This document shows, piece after piece, positions 24,601 through 33,259 of a stretch of 64,000 nucleotides of DNA. How positions within the stretch are numbered: position 1 is the first letter of the stretch; every line of letters begins with the position of its first letter. Made by a program: the position numbers and the translations under genes. The stretch covers positions 1,240,001 through 1,304,000 of the forward strand of contig BSYQ01000001.1 of assembly GCA_030272585.1 (NCBI GenBank), in the 5' to 3' direction. The DNA is from Bryopsis sp. KO-2023 (Eukaryota > Chlorophyta > Ulvophyceae > Bryopsidales > Bryopsidaceae). The notes below the pieces were generated by a model, which was not told the DNA's origin, made no database searches, and saw nothing but the letters and a program-made list of their open reading frames with translations.

Positions 24601-27528
24601 TTCGTGACGCCTATTATCATGTTCCAGTCGTGGCGTCGGCACGAGATTACTTGGGCGTGAAAAGCGAAAGAGGATATTATCGCTTCGCTCGTCTACCACA
24701 GGGATTTAAAAACTCTGCGTTTGAATTCATTCGCGCAATGGAGCCGACCATCAAAAAAATTCGACAGAGTATAAGGTCCCAAGTGTTTTTTTATATCGAC
24801 GACATATTGTTATTGTCGAATTCGGAAGCAGAGCATCGAAAGGACCTCACCACGCTATGTCGCATTATGGAGCAGGATGGATGGACCCTTCGCGCGGACA
24901 AGTGCGCCTTTATGACGACTTCAGCGGAATTTTTGGGCACGCGCGTCACAAAGGAGGGGCTCTGCCCCACACACAAGGTCTTGAATCGTTTTGCAGATAT
25001 CGATCCCCCTTCGACGCGAGCGGAATGGAGAATGGTAAAAGGGTGGCTGGCGCAAGTCGTTCGATTCCTGTGGAAGGGGAGGCAGGCGCAGGAGTTGTTT
25101 GCACATGCTGAAAAAGAAGGTACTCAGGAGTCGTGGCGTGCATTCCTCACTCATTTGGAAATGCACGTCGCCAAATGTGGATATGCGAAGGAGCAGGGAG
25201 ATTTCGTCATCGGCGTCGACGCGTCAAGCACAGGCTGGGGAGCGTTTCTCGCCCAAGGCGATACTCTGGTGCGCTGCATCAGTGGCACATGGCCTCTTAA
25301 GGACAGACATCGTCTCGCCAACGAACTAGAATTAAAAGCATTGATTAAAGCACTTCGTTTCTTTCGCTTATATACTTTTGGTGCTGAAGTGAAAATCGTT
25401 ACTGATAACTATGCAGTGTATAGTATCAACAATGCATCGAATCAGAGTGAATTCGTCAAGCGCAGACTGGACGAGATTTTAAGGATGCAGCCGACTCTAT
25501 CTTTTGTGCCTGGGCATTCCAACATCATACCCGATTTTTTATCAAGGTATCAGCATCAAAAAAAAGGCGACGAGACAAGCGACGAGAGGTTGTGCGCAGT
25601 CCAAACGAAAGAGAAAACTGCGTGGGAAGTGGCTCATGAAGGTCACACCGGTTTTTATACTACTGCTCATCGCAATCGAGTAATGGGGTTGGGGTTTTCG
25701 GTAGCAGAAATCAAAAAGCGACTGAGTGAATGCGAGATATGCCAGATGTTTGCAAAAAAACCACAGGAGCGATGGCTGGGATCGTTTGGAGATGCAGTAT
25801 CCCCATGTGACTGGGTGAGTCTCGATTTTATGGGGCCTTTCACGAAGGGGGCGTCAAACAACCGTTACGTCGTGGTCGTCGTCGACCATCTGACACGGAG
25901 GTGTATGGCACGAGCTGTGCGCGCCGCTAACGCTGTGATTTTGGTGGAAGCGTTGGAGAAATGGGAGGAGCGATATGGTCCGATTCGGAATTTGGCGGTT
26001 GACAACGCAGCGTATTGCACAGGATATGCGGTATCCAAATATTGTAGCGCAAAGGGGATTGGCTTACACTTCTCCACGCCCTATTTACACAGGTCGAACG
26101 GGATAGTGGAGAGATGTAACCAAACGTTACTCTACAGGGTTAGAAAGTTGCAGGCAGAAGGACGACCCTGGGATGTGGTGATAGAAGAATCCACAGAGAT
26201 CGTCAACACCATGGTGAATCGAATCACTGGTTTTACGCCGGCGGAATTGTGGGGACAGCGATCGAGTTGGAAAATAGCCAGGACGCGCACACGCGAGGCG
26301 AGACAGAAAGAGAACGAACGACGGAACAACAAGCACTCATCACACCACTTCAGACGTCTTGACGACGTCTGGGTTTACGATTTGCGGAGGACGGAAGAAG
26401 CGGGACGAAAACTGGATCCGTTTTGGTTGAAGGGATATTTGCTGGAACGACAATCAGCGTCAACCTGGGTCGTGAACTTGGAGAACGGATCGCGAGTGGT
26501 ACACCAGGATTTCATAAAGCCACGAATGAAAGAATGAAGCGCTTCGCGCATGGGCGCAGATGGAAGCGTGTTGTGAAATCGCAACTAAGGCGACATTCGA
26601 TTCAGAGTGTAGTAAACTGAGAAAGTGCGAATGAAACTAAGTGAGACGAAGTGGGGTTGACTTGTGAATGCGAATGGAATCGTGAGAGGAATAGTAAGGG
26701 TGCGAGTAAGAGAGTGTGGAAGTCTTTAAAAGGGGAGTTAGGGGAACTGAGTTTGTAACAGCCAGACTTTCTGAGAAGGTGTTTTCGAGTGTTTGTTGAA
26801 CTGTGTCCGAGAAGAAAGAACGATAAGAAAGAGACTTACAACAGTAAGAGAGTTCTTGTTCCAAGTGATTTTTTTGGAACTACCATAGTAAAAAGCATTT
26901 GTGGTGGTCAGGATATGCTCGACAATTGGCTCCGGTGTCAATCGACATGGCTGTACCTGGAGCCAATTTTCACTTCGGATGACATCGTAAAGCAAATGCC
27001 TGAGGAGGGAGAGAAGTTCAGGAAAGTGGACGGCTTTGGGCGGGAAATTATGGCGGCGACTCACGAAGCTCCCCGTGCAATTACGATCGCCAGAGAAAAA
27101 GAGCGCTTGGAGAAACTGGTGGAATGCAATGAGCATGCGATCCAAAAAGGATTGGCGGCATATCTTGAAAAGAAACGGCTCTATTTCCCTCGCTTTTTCT
27201 TCTTGTCGAACGATGAAATGCCCGAGGTGAGGTCGTAGTTTGTTCTTTCTGCAGTCCTTCGTCACGGTGACCGTGGTCACTGACAGATAAAAAGAATTCA
27301 CTCAACAAATATCGCATGTGAACAGGAGTCTCGAAACGAAATTAGGGGCAGGTAAATACTTGTCCGCTGTTTCTTGTTCAGATCCTCTCCGAGCCTAAGG
27401 ACCCCACTAGGGTGCAACCGCATCTCAAGAAATGCTTCGAGGGAGTTGCAGAGTTGCAGCCTGAGGAGAGCCTCACCATCACAAGCATAAAATCCAGTGA
27501 ACAAATTAGACCTGTCCTGTTCGAGAGT
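15691..27528 (+). CDS. Dynein heavy chain tail/linker gene with two giant introns
   Basis: Encodes the end of the dynein tail and the linker. Exons: tail about 15842-16159 ([20 protein letters not shown]), 16256-16495 (PLLREVASP, then [23 protein letters not shown]), 20612-20872 ([39 protein letters not shown]), 26912-27226 ([50 protein letters not shown]) and 27382-27528 ([19 protein letters not shown]). The last three exons are all phase 0 and intact. The tail frame has a TAG before [11 protein letters not shown] (unless it is an acceptor), and one frame change lies in a CCC near 16382. No AAA1 P-loop follows within the window, so the motor part is absent. Introns of 4.1 and 6.0 kb hold other elements; normal introns here are far shorter. 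It may be a truncated gene or a pseudogene. Confidence 0.7.
16632..16828. mobile_element. 197-bp element with 13-bp terminal inverted repeats
   Basis: CTGTGCGGGGTAG (16632-16644) and its exact complement (16816-16828) bound a GC-rich segment. Inside, TTCCGCCGAAAACTGAAGTC-like and GGGGCGGAAAAACGGAGTC-like stretches form a second, imperfect inverted pair around a central tRNA-like hairpin at 16705-16747. It encodes nothing. The ends share the CCCCGCAC word with the array at 19.8-20.6 kb, which suggests one family of non-autonomous elements. It lies in the first large dynein intron. Confidence 0.5.
16705..16747 (+). ncRNA. tRNA-like minihelix (acceptor + T arm only)
   Basis: GGGAATG (16705-16711) pairs perfectly with CATTCCC (16741-16747), and CCTGGG/CCCAGG (16722-16727, 16735-16740) encloses the standard T-loop TTCGACT. 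The T stem runs straight into the acceptor strand, as in a real tRNA. A 10-nt linker stands in place of the D and anticodon arms. It contains a Pol III B-box (GGTTCGACTCC) but no A-box. It may be a tRNA remnant or the head of a SINE-like element. Transcription is unproven. Confidence 0.4.
16828..16902. repeat. Imperfect GC-rich hairpin with CCCCGCAC words
   Basis: GTCAACCCCGCACAGGACAG on the left and CCTGTGCGGCGTAGGGTTGAC on the right form an imperfect inverted repeat directly abutting the 197-bp element. GTTGAC/GTCAAC at the ends is shared with the arms of the 20.2-20.5 kb inverted repeat. Confidence 0.55.
17585..17628 (+). repeat. Poly-C / poly-A tract
   Basis: A run of about 16 C is followed by about 14 A and then an AAAAG-rich tail. 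Simple low-complexity sequence. Confidence 0.8.
18440..19640 (+). pseudogene. ASNSD1-like asparagine synthetase-domain gene, decayed
   Basis: Matches asparagine synthetase domain-containing protein 1: the ATP-pyrophosphatase loop [18 protein letters not shown] (family SGGxDS, so the Asp is Asn here), [90 protein letters not shown] with [12 protein letters not shown], and a final exon [18 protein letters not shown]. An in-frame TGA at about 18652 falls where the family has PDR (a CGA to TGA change), and the frame shifts by one base just before the TGHGAxxQ motif near 18998. I do not recognise the N-terminal glutaminase domain upstream. It lies inside the 4.1-kb dynein intron, in the same orientation. 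Most likely a pseudogene. Confidence 0.7.
19815..20224. repeat. CCCCGCAC-rich tandem array, 74-bp period
   Basis: Units of the form CCCCGCAC...CTGTGCGATGTTATGACC...TACTGCGAGGT recur with their TGCGA words at 19941, 20015, 20113, 20187 and 20261. Spacing is 74 bp with one 98-bp step. The last unit forms part of the left arm of the adjoining inverted repeat. Sequence between units differs mainly in one or two bases (GATTACTG or GGTTACTG). Strongly GC-rich compared with its surroundings, non-coding. Confidence 0.8.
20225..20542. repeat. Perfect 121-bp inverted repeat, 76-bp spacer
   Basis: The arms 20225-20345 and 20422-20542 are exact reverse complements as far as I can compare base by base. 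The 76-bp spacer holds further CCCCGCAC words and a small hairpin (CCCCGCACACTGTGCGGGG). The transcript of the host intron would fold into a very long hairpin. The right arm ends 70 bp before the dynein exon at 20612. A fold-back transposon end or a recently made inverted duplication is likely. Confidence 0.85.
21051..21325 (+). repeat. 5' LTR of the Ty3/gypsy element
   Basis: 275 bp, starting TGTTGTGAAA and ending CTTACAACA. The short inverted ends TGTTG/CAACA are visible. It contains a possible TTTAAAAGG promoter-like box at about 21208 in the left copy. Confidence 0.95.
21325..23589 (+). CDS. Gag and aspartic protease frame of the LTR element
   Basis: Long open frame starting at the ATG that overlaps the end of the 5' LTR. 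The first part is a Gag-like region with a retrotransposon-Gag-type helical stretch ([20 protein letters not shown]). I see no CCHC zinc knuckle. An acidic stretch ([20 protein letters not shown]) follows, then a retropepsin-type protease with [12 protein letters not shown] and the later [11 protein letters not shown]. Part of the element described above, and a fossil of the family rather than a host gene. Confidence 0.9.
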   Translation: MVSELKNFWGLMRLYAYTWLLLTSTHWLAPSSRETLLSPRSRRRVWQHVGWATRRWERTEKCDSLEGARLELPIDPDKGDLKHKWPRVWVSTVGLFQNVADVLQIVGKHKWTRRSLFVQTTKRVASSIVRHARDSELVERQSRWTNDLNEWLVPYAESVEESLAARVKLILKHLSPTTPTGKMVFQKLTGIMASTVVVPSTGKAAGSAKADAKVAEEIKWADIKNFLSDLLPSQATRHTEQVLRELKKEKDESLLDFVYRYKLIADARADMSDEGKLRILLKRLPMGIKQALSALEINSVTLTKVVETVRRHTDWFITDPQCVMEKAPDLMDLDTVNVHVAATAEATGSAEASPPHLAYAGKHRKILEGDRILFSNIDGPQTLMIGWKKLVSTSANYREESVRYLEQKASVAFQETKTPVEEEDNSHAALHRLYLNDADPLPLRADPADLAASHFLEFRSRQSSSDEDDEEEFFDAESEPQPQVRTALGVHLEGDQCVALHTLAEIDLPPVVCKHINTKKNSLHVPVYLLNRKLSALIDTGATHSFIQLELLKEMGIAESIQECHRSVVFGNGVAETMKGKINLMMGIGAARDHFLEIPFYVLAGKGPSLILGFEFLEKNGYAVDCQNRTLTKQLSTPVRCDRVHGAVEPSHSLFVRTACYIPAGGRKTVATTFHCGDVAYSSVVIPDPTLAQRWGLGILSTGVDDLGYLNVVAVNTGRRPIQLEWQQRVGKCTYWPELPCESSEKSEGAKSKN
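23703..26537 (+). CDS. Pol frame of the LTR element (RT, RNase H, integrase)
   Basis: 944 codons. Reverse transcriptase with [35 protein letters not shown] and the YIDD catalytic box in [10 protein letters not shown]; RNase H with [18 protein letters not shown]; integrase with an HxxxH...CxxC zinc site ([20 protein letters not shown]) and the catalytic core ([32 protein letters not shown]). No chromodomain is evident at the C-terminus. It is in a different frame from Gag, as is common for the family. Confidence 0.95.
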   Translation: MFPFDRSWVPAPNETKGYNLTCVFEGDALWDVTDALPPRFVRFRWKRSASRLWGFLHNLGTIPGHITPRMPLFSARTTLRFYRLPDGELYPIPTATQAPLLRTSAGKIPVKQQESPPSRSSAPPSQAPKPPSLQASKSTDHTFLEPAINLHTVAANESDSPVETKEQTKEQLETELLQQFPTLFGDELGRCAHHMPPLEFIHPPPPSSSKVLHSGPQEAALWEQECQRLVKRGVLEPTAHEPKHVVPVFGIPKKREGEVRWVLDFRALNSCIASRPCAMPPPEFRLANIKSFLTLSSLDIRDAYYHVPVVASARDYLGVKSERGYYRFARLPQGFKNSAFEFIRAMEPTIKKIRQSIRSQVFFYIDDILLLSNSEAEHRKDLTTLCRIMEQDGWTLRADKCAFMTTSAEFLGTRVTKEGLCPTHKVLNRFADIDPPSTRAEWRMVKGWLAQVVRFLWKGRQAQELFAHAEKEGTQESWRAFLTHLEMHVAKCGYAKEQGDFVIGVDASSTGWGAFLAQGDTLVRCISGTWPLKDRHRLANELELKALIKALRFFRLYTFGAEVKIVTDNYAVYSINNASNQSEFVKRRLDEILRMQPTLSFVPGHSNIIPDFLSRYQHQKKGDETSDERLCAVQTKEKTAWEVAHEGHTGFYTTAHRNRVMGLGFSVAEIKKRLSECEICQMFAKKPQERWLGSFGDAVSPCDWVSLDFMGPFTKGASNNRYVVVVVDHLTRRCMARAVRAANAVILVEALEKWEERYGPIRNLAVDNAAYCTGYAVSKYCSAKGIGLHFSTPYLHRSNGIVERCNQTLLYRVRKLQAEGRPWDVVIEESTEIVNTMVNRITGFTPAELWGQRSSWKIARTRTREARQKENERRNNKHSSHHFRRLDDVWVYDLRRTEEAGRKLDPFWLKGYLLERQSASTWVVNLENGSRVVHQDFIKPRMKE
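26569..26843 (+). repeat. 3' LTR of the Ty3/gypsy element
   Basis: Same 275 bp as the 5' copy, with no differences found. Followed directly by the GTAA target-site duplicate. Confidence 0.95.
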
Positions 27529-27529
27529 G

Positions 27530-28330
27530 TGAGTGTGTGCACGTGATCACGCCGCCGGCAACTGCGGCGTAACACTCGCCATTCGATGAACTGGATTTAT
27601 TTCGAAAACTGCTCATCGTAAGATGTCTCCGACCGGACAAAGTCGTCCTCGGTGGAGACTGGATAACAATAGTAAACACTGAAAAAAAAATCTGGTGTGT
27701 GTGTTCTCAGGGGGCATCGATGTTCGACACTTGTTCCACACTAGTACTATCATGGGTCCCTTTGCAATCGTCTCAACTGAGCGTGTCGCAACCGACAGCC
27801 TCGCAGACGTCATCCAAGTACGTGCTGCTTTCATGTGTATTGATGTGAAAAAAGAATGAAAGCGACGATTGCAAAGGGACGGCAAAGGGAAGCAAATCTA
27901 GGTCCATTTTTGCCATTTTTGTCTCTTTTTGTCTCTTTTTGAGCGCGAAAGTGTCGGATATCAGCAGCAACCGACGGGATTCAACCCCCAAGTCAAAGAT
28001 AAAGGTCTCTGTTCAGAGCTTTTCGAACTCCTCTTGTATTTACTATTCCTTCTGTCTTCAAAACAGGATCCCCTCGTCCTCCTTTGTTGCGTGTGCAAAA
28101 GAGTCAAATTGGCAAAAAGATACGTGGACGCCACCAACGGACTGTGTGGGGGTGACGTGCAATGGGAGATGCCAAAACCTCTGAACTGCATTCCTTTGGA
28201 TTTGGTGGAGTTTTGGGGGCTCGTGTGCCGATGTGTGGCCAAGGTGGAATGGGCCATAAGAGAGAAGCATAGAATGATGTTCGAGGTAAGAGCTGTGGCG
28301 CTGGATTCACTCGAGGTGTGAGACTTTGAA
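27530..28330 (+). other. Region after the dynein linker, unresolved frames
   Basis: Open stretches at about 27690-27830 and 28100-28287 (the latter ending at a GAG/GTAAG donor) look exon-like on the plus strand. They do not match the sequence expected between a dynein linker and AAA1. I see no AAA1 Walker A motif. They may be divergent exons of the same gene or of another gene. Confidence 0.3.
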
Positions 28331-31300
28331 CATTCGTGTTTCTCTCACGGAACCAAACTTATGTATCGCTGTAGCCAAATTCTATTGGAACAGGAAACCG
28401 CAAACTTTCGCATTTGGCTGTGATCTTTCTATTGTTACTCTTTCTATTCTGGCGCCGTTGCCTCCCTTCTTTTTCCATTTTTTCGCAAGTTAGTGTTCAC
28501 GCGCGAGTCCTGGATTTGCGTCTCGTCGAGCACCTGGATCATTCGACGTTACGACCATCTCTGCAAAACGAATAGATAAAAACAACTCCTTTCTTAATTT
28601 GGAGTTCGGTTTTGTTCGAGCCGAAAAAGAAAAAAAACATGTGTTGGGGTGTTGGGTTGTGTACAGGCTGTACAGGGTGTGTCTGGTGTGCAGTCAACTG
28701 GAGGGGAAGGCGGGCGAGAGAAAAAAAGTGCTATACTCTGATCAGAATCAGAGCACATTTAGTTTTTTTAGTTTATTATGAAAAAAAAGAAAGAAAAAAA
28801 AAAAGAAAAAGAAAAAATACGTCTAGGTAAATACTTTTTCATTACTTTCTTATTTGGGTTTTTTTTATTTTTGGTTTTTTACCCTTCACCGGTTTTTTTT
28901 TCCCAATAAAAAAAAACGAGCACTGGGGCAAAGGAGGGTTCGATTCCCCCCTGGCTCCAGAAAGCACAGTTGAAAAAATATTAATTGAACCGAAAGAAAA
29001 TTGTTTTTATTTTTATTTTTTGATTCTTTGTTTGTTTCTATACTGCTTTTTTTTCCAGGACTTGGTAAATATCATAAAACAACTATTTTTGTGAAATAAT
29101 TTGATTCGACTAACTGATTTGCTTTTTGTGGATTTCAGTGGGGAGTGAGCCTTTGGATTGGGAGGTGTCGATTGGGATGTTGATTGTTTTTCAACATCAT
29201 TATTCTCGAATTTTCTCCAGCCCTCAGTTTTTCACAATAGGAGATGTGGACAAACAAACAAAGTCCTGAATCATTGTTTCAGGTATGGATCGGTGGGCCC
29301 TCCATTCAATACAAAAAGATGTCTCTGATATCCTCAAAATTCTTAAAAATCCAGACTGTCAAAACACGACCGCAACAATCTTCGTGCTCACTTATGTTTT
29401 TATTCTGTAGTTAAAACCACGGGAAAATCTTTCTTTCGCCCCCTCGCACAAAAATACAGCTTCTTCCTTTTCCCCTGGTTCCCCACTCCTCCAATCCCCT
29501 TGGAAAAAACAGTGCCATTCAATCTTCTGTTTCAACCAATCCTGAATTTCAGTCCTGGTCTGGAATGGCTTGACTTGGGTTCAGAAAGACGGGAAGGACT
29601 CCACGGAGAGCTCTGATGGGATAGAGCTTTGCACCGATGTCAAACTGGAGAGGGAGCCCATTTGGCAAGAATCCAAGATTCACAACGAAACAACCCTCAA
29701 GCCTTTTCTGTTTGGCAACTCTTGAACAGAGTTTCAGGATCAATCCGCTTCGCATGGACATTTTTTTTCTACGCGACCTGCTTGATTATCCGTTTCTTTT
29801 GTCAGCATCGGTGTTTAGGTCTCCCTCGGGTGTTTTTGAATTTTTCCCCTCCACCGCATGGAATTGAAGCTGGAGCTGGCGGAACGGTGTCCACTGTATG
29901 GTGGATTGAACAGAATTGTGGTTTTAAAGATATAAGTGAAAAGAGGCTAAAGGGATGTGGCGGTGCAAGCTTTCAGGTTATTCAAACTCAAAACTGTCGA
30001 CAAAAGTATGGCGAAGACGTTGAATCTGGAACAATATGATATGGATGGCTCTGGGACTTGTTGATTGAGAAGTTTTTCTCTTTGTACATCTAGAGCGCAA
30101 ACCAATGAAATTTGCAATTCCATTGAATTTTTGTGTCAGCATCTGGGTCTGTTTTGCTTTTTGGACTCTAGAAGCTGATGAATTTGTTGTTTGAATGTCT
30201 CGTCACCTTGTCGCCACAAGAACAATGGTGGCTTATGTCAGTTCTGGTCGTGGTGGCGCTTTCGCTGTCATGAGGAGGGGAGTAATGCAGAAGTCCTGAC
30301 AGGTAAAAATTTTGGAAACACTTTTTTCCATGATTTTCAACAATCGACCTCAAGTTCAGTGGAGATCTTTTCTTTTTCACTGCTTCAGAAAGGAAGGCTT
30401 TCAATACAATATATCAAGAACAAAACCCATCGGTTTAATAACAGCTGGGCCTGTTCGCTTTGGAGGGGCGATCTATGATACAGCTTCACCCAAGCTCTCC
30501 TTGAAAACTTGCGAAACAGTGCAAAGGGGAAATCGATGATTGACTGGAGGCCTAGTTCCAAGTTATTTCCATATTTTGTTTCTGGTGTTTTAGATTTAGT
30601 TTCTTCTGCCGTTTTTTGGTTTTCGTGGTGTTAATCATTCCCTAGTTGGTTCTGAAACTTTGGAAAAATCTTGAAAATAAATGTATAATGACGATTTACC
30701 AAAGGACTCACGTTGTCTCGTTTTTCTGATAGTCTATCTCCCAACTTAGGTATCTAAAAAAATAAAAAATAGACAAGAGCACAAGCACAACTCCGAGTGA
30801 GTCACTGATAGACATCGACACGAACCAAGAGCAGAAGAAGCAGAGTGCGTTTTCTCTTAAAACCATTAAAACTACGTGAAACAAGGTTCATGATGAGTCA
30901 TGCGTTACCAACATCACGCTTCCTCAATCAATGCTCAGTCGCATTTTCGAGATCTCTCAGTCACGGTTCCAGGTCCCCAGGTGCATCCCCAGGTTCTATC
31001 CATCCGTCAACAACGTGGATTGCTCCCAAGATAGAAAGGAAATTGACGTGCGGTTTTTGAAGCAACGACATGGGGGCCTGGAGTGTCAAACAGCTTTCCC
31101 AATTCAGCCATCCAATCACACTGGTTTTTTCTTTTAATGCTCAACAATTTTCTGCCCTTTCGGGCATATGTCCAAATTTTTCTTTCAGTTTTGTTCTTTC
31201 AGCTCAAACAAGGCAGCCCCAAACCCCAACCTCTACAGATTTTACAATGTCCCCTTTCTTGTTGCCCTTTCTGCCAAAAATACAACAGCCCCCACCAGCT

Positions 31301-33255
31301 CAAAAAACACAATCCACCAACCGGGAGTGATTATTTGAACGGCTCATGGTAGAAACCTCCGGAACTCAAAATCCAAAGTGCAAAGGGAGGTCTTATTGTC
31401 AAAAACAGTCAAAATACATCATTATTCAAGAGACAGACAAACTTGGTCCAAACTCTCCAATAGTGTTACATCATATCATCTCAAACCCACTGCCCAACTA
31501 GTTTGCATACATCCAGGCAAAATATGATGGATGTCGGCTGTTGCTATTTTTTTTTTCCAATGCAACTCATTCAACAAGCCCAAACCCACAATTTTTTTTT
31601 CCCCTTGCCCCTCCACATTTTTTTTTTGGCATAAAATTCTATCCTTCTTCGACCCCTCCGCCCCCCCCTCCTGTGAAGTCCACGATGCCCATCGGCAGCC
31701 ATTATATTAAAAAAAAAAGAAAAATAGAAAAGAAAAAAAACAAAAACAGCTCACGAACTATTTCCCCATCATTCACATCCCGATGCTTGAGCATTCGATA
31801 CGAAAGTGGACTTTCTTTTTGGTTTTTTTTTTTCTTTCTTTCTTTCTCTTTTTTTCTTTATCTTTTTTGTTCCGCAATTTTCCACTGTGGTCACCTTGTG
31901 TGTTCTTCAACCGACATCTAAAAATAGAACCTGAAGAGCTCAAAAAAACCAAAACATATGTATATATATATATTTCTTTTTGTAAAACTTTTTTTCATTC
32001 CTTTTCTTCTCCTTTCTCGCCCCCTAGTTGCCAGAACACCAAAAAAAAAAAAACCAAAGCCGGACCAGTTTTCAAAGTTTTTTTTTTTTTTTAATCTAGC
32101 ATCAAAAACGCCACCAGAAAAGGAATTCAAACCAACCCACCCAAACCTCCTACATTACACGGTCCTCGGTGAAATATTTGAGAAAAAAAAAACAAGCGAA
32201 AACAAAAAACCAACGAAAAAAAACAAACAAGCGAACAAAATAAAATGTTATAATCGTTTTTCCTCCTTTTTTTTTTTTTTTGGAAACCCCTTGATTGCGT
32301 CGCTACCTGTGTTCTCTCTGCCAGTGTGTTCAGAAAACTTTAAAAAAAAACAACCCACTGAGAGTTTCTTATTTTTGCATCCCAGCCATACGACAGCACC
32401 TCGAAAAAAAAGAAAAAAAGAAATACGGCATCAAAAAGTACTGTCCACTTCTGAGCCCCAGGTGTATAAAAAAAAAACCAACTTTTAAGCTAGATTTTTC
32501 TTTTCTTTTTTTGTAACTATTTTTTTTTTCCCCGTGCTGCTTGAAAAAAAAAAAGATTTTTTTCCTACTGCATTCATATCAATGAGGCAATACCCGATGC
32601 TACCTCAGGTTTGCAAAGCAATCAACCATCCATAACCAACAGTTCTTTTAAAATCAGAGTACTCAGTCCCCAGCTTGTAAATTTGGAAATCGATACTCAG
32701 TCAAATTAGGAAAACCAACTCAACTCAGTTGTAATTGTGTAAACGCATTCGAACTAAGTGCTATACATTCTAGAAAAATTTTCAAGGGAAAAAAAAAAAG
32801 GTGTTTCAAGTCTAGCCAATCTCTGAACACAGACTTCCATGAAATTTCTCTCCTCCATCCCGGAAACCCCAAATGACCCAAATTAAACCCGAAAAAGGAA
32901 AAAAAAAACACAAAGAAAAACAAAAGAAAAGAATAAAACACCCCTGATAGCAGAATATTATGTTTTTCTCTGGTTTATACACACACACACACAAACACTT
33001 ATCTATTATCCAAACCCTTTTCTCTCATCCGTTCCGCCAATTTTCTTTGTTGTTGTTTTTTTCTCTCTCCTTTTTCCAAAAAAATACAAATCTGAAGATT
33101 ATCCTTTATATAAAATATATCATTATGTTGCGGCCTATTCTCTTCTTTTTTTTTCCTACACCTCTCTCTCTATATCTCCCCACCCCTTTTTTTTATCCTG
33201 TGTTCTTTCTTAACTTTCTTTTGCTTTCCCTTCTATTTTTCCTTTTCCTTTTTTT
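28330..33255. other. Long low-complexity stretch without supported genes
   Basis: About 5 kb dominated by A and T homopolymers, AAG and TTTC tracts and TA repeats (about 31962-31972, 33110-33120). Short frames at 29549-29761 (-), 30312-30539 (+) and 30845-31060 (+) carry no motif I can name. A T-arm-like hairpin with a B-box lies at 28931-28951. Confidence 0.5.
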
Positions 33256-33259
33256 TCCC

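Larger units (their letters stand above)
21051..26843 (+). mobile_element. Ty3/gypsy LTR retrotransposon, looks whole
   Basis: The element runs from TG to CA, with two 275-bp LTRs that are identical in my base-by-base comparison, flanked by a 4-bp GTAA target-site duplication. Right after the left LTR is TGGTTTCGGAGC, close to the initiator-tRNA-Met primer-binding site used by many elements. Two long open frames follow: Gag-protease and Pol in the order reverse transcriptase, RNase H, integrase, which places it in Ty3/gypsy (Metaviridae-like). Identical LTRs mean a very recent insertion. It lies in the second large intron of the dynein linker gene, same orientation, between exons ending at 20872 and starting at 26912. 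Confidence 0.95.

Noticed and set aside
28921-28962. Possible tRNA 3' half ending GGCTCCA
   Set aside because: The T stem has a mismatch, and no matching 5' acceptor strand, D arm or anticodon arm is found upstream.
29549-29761. Minus-strand 70-codon frame with a protein-like composition
   Set aside because: No recognisable motif, no convincing splice sites and no neighbouring exons.
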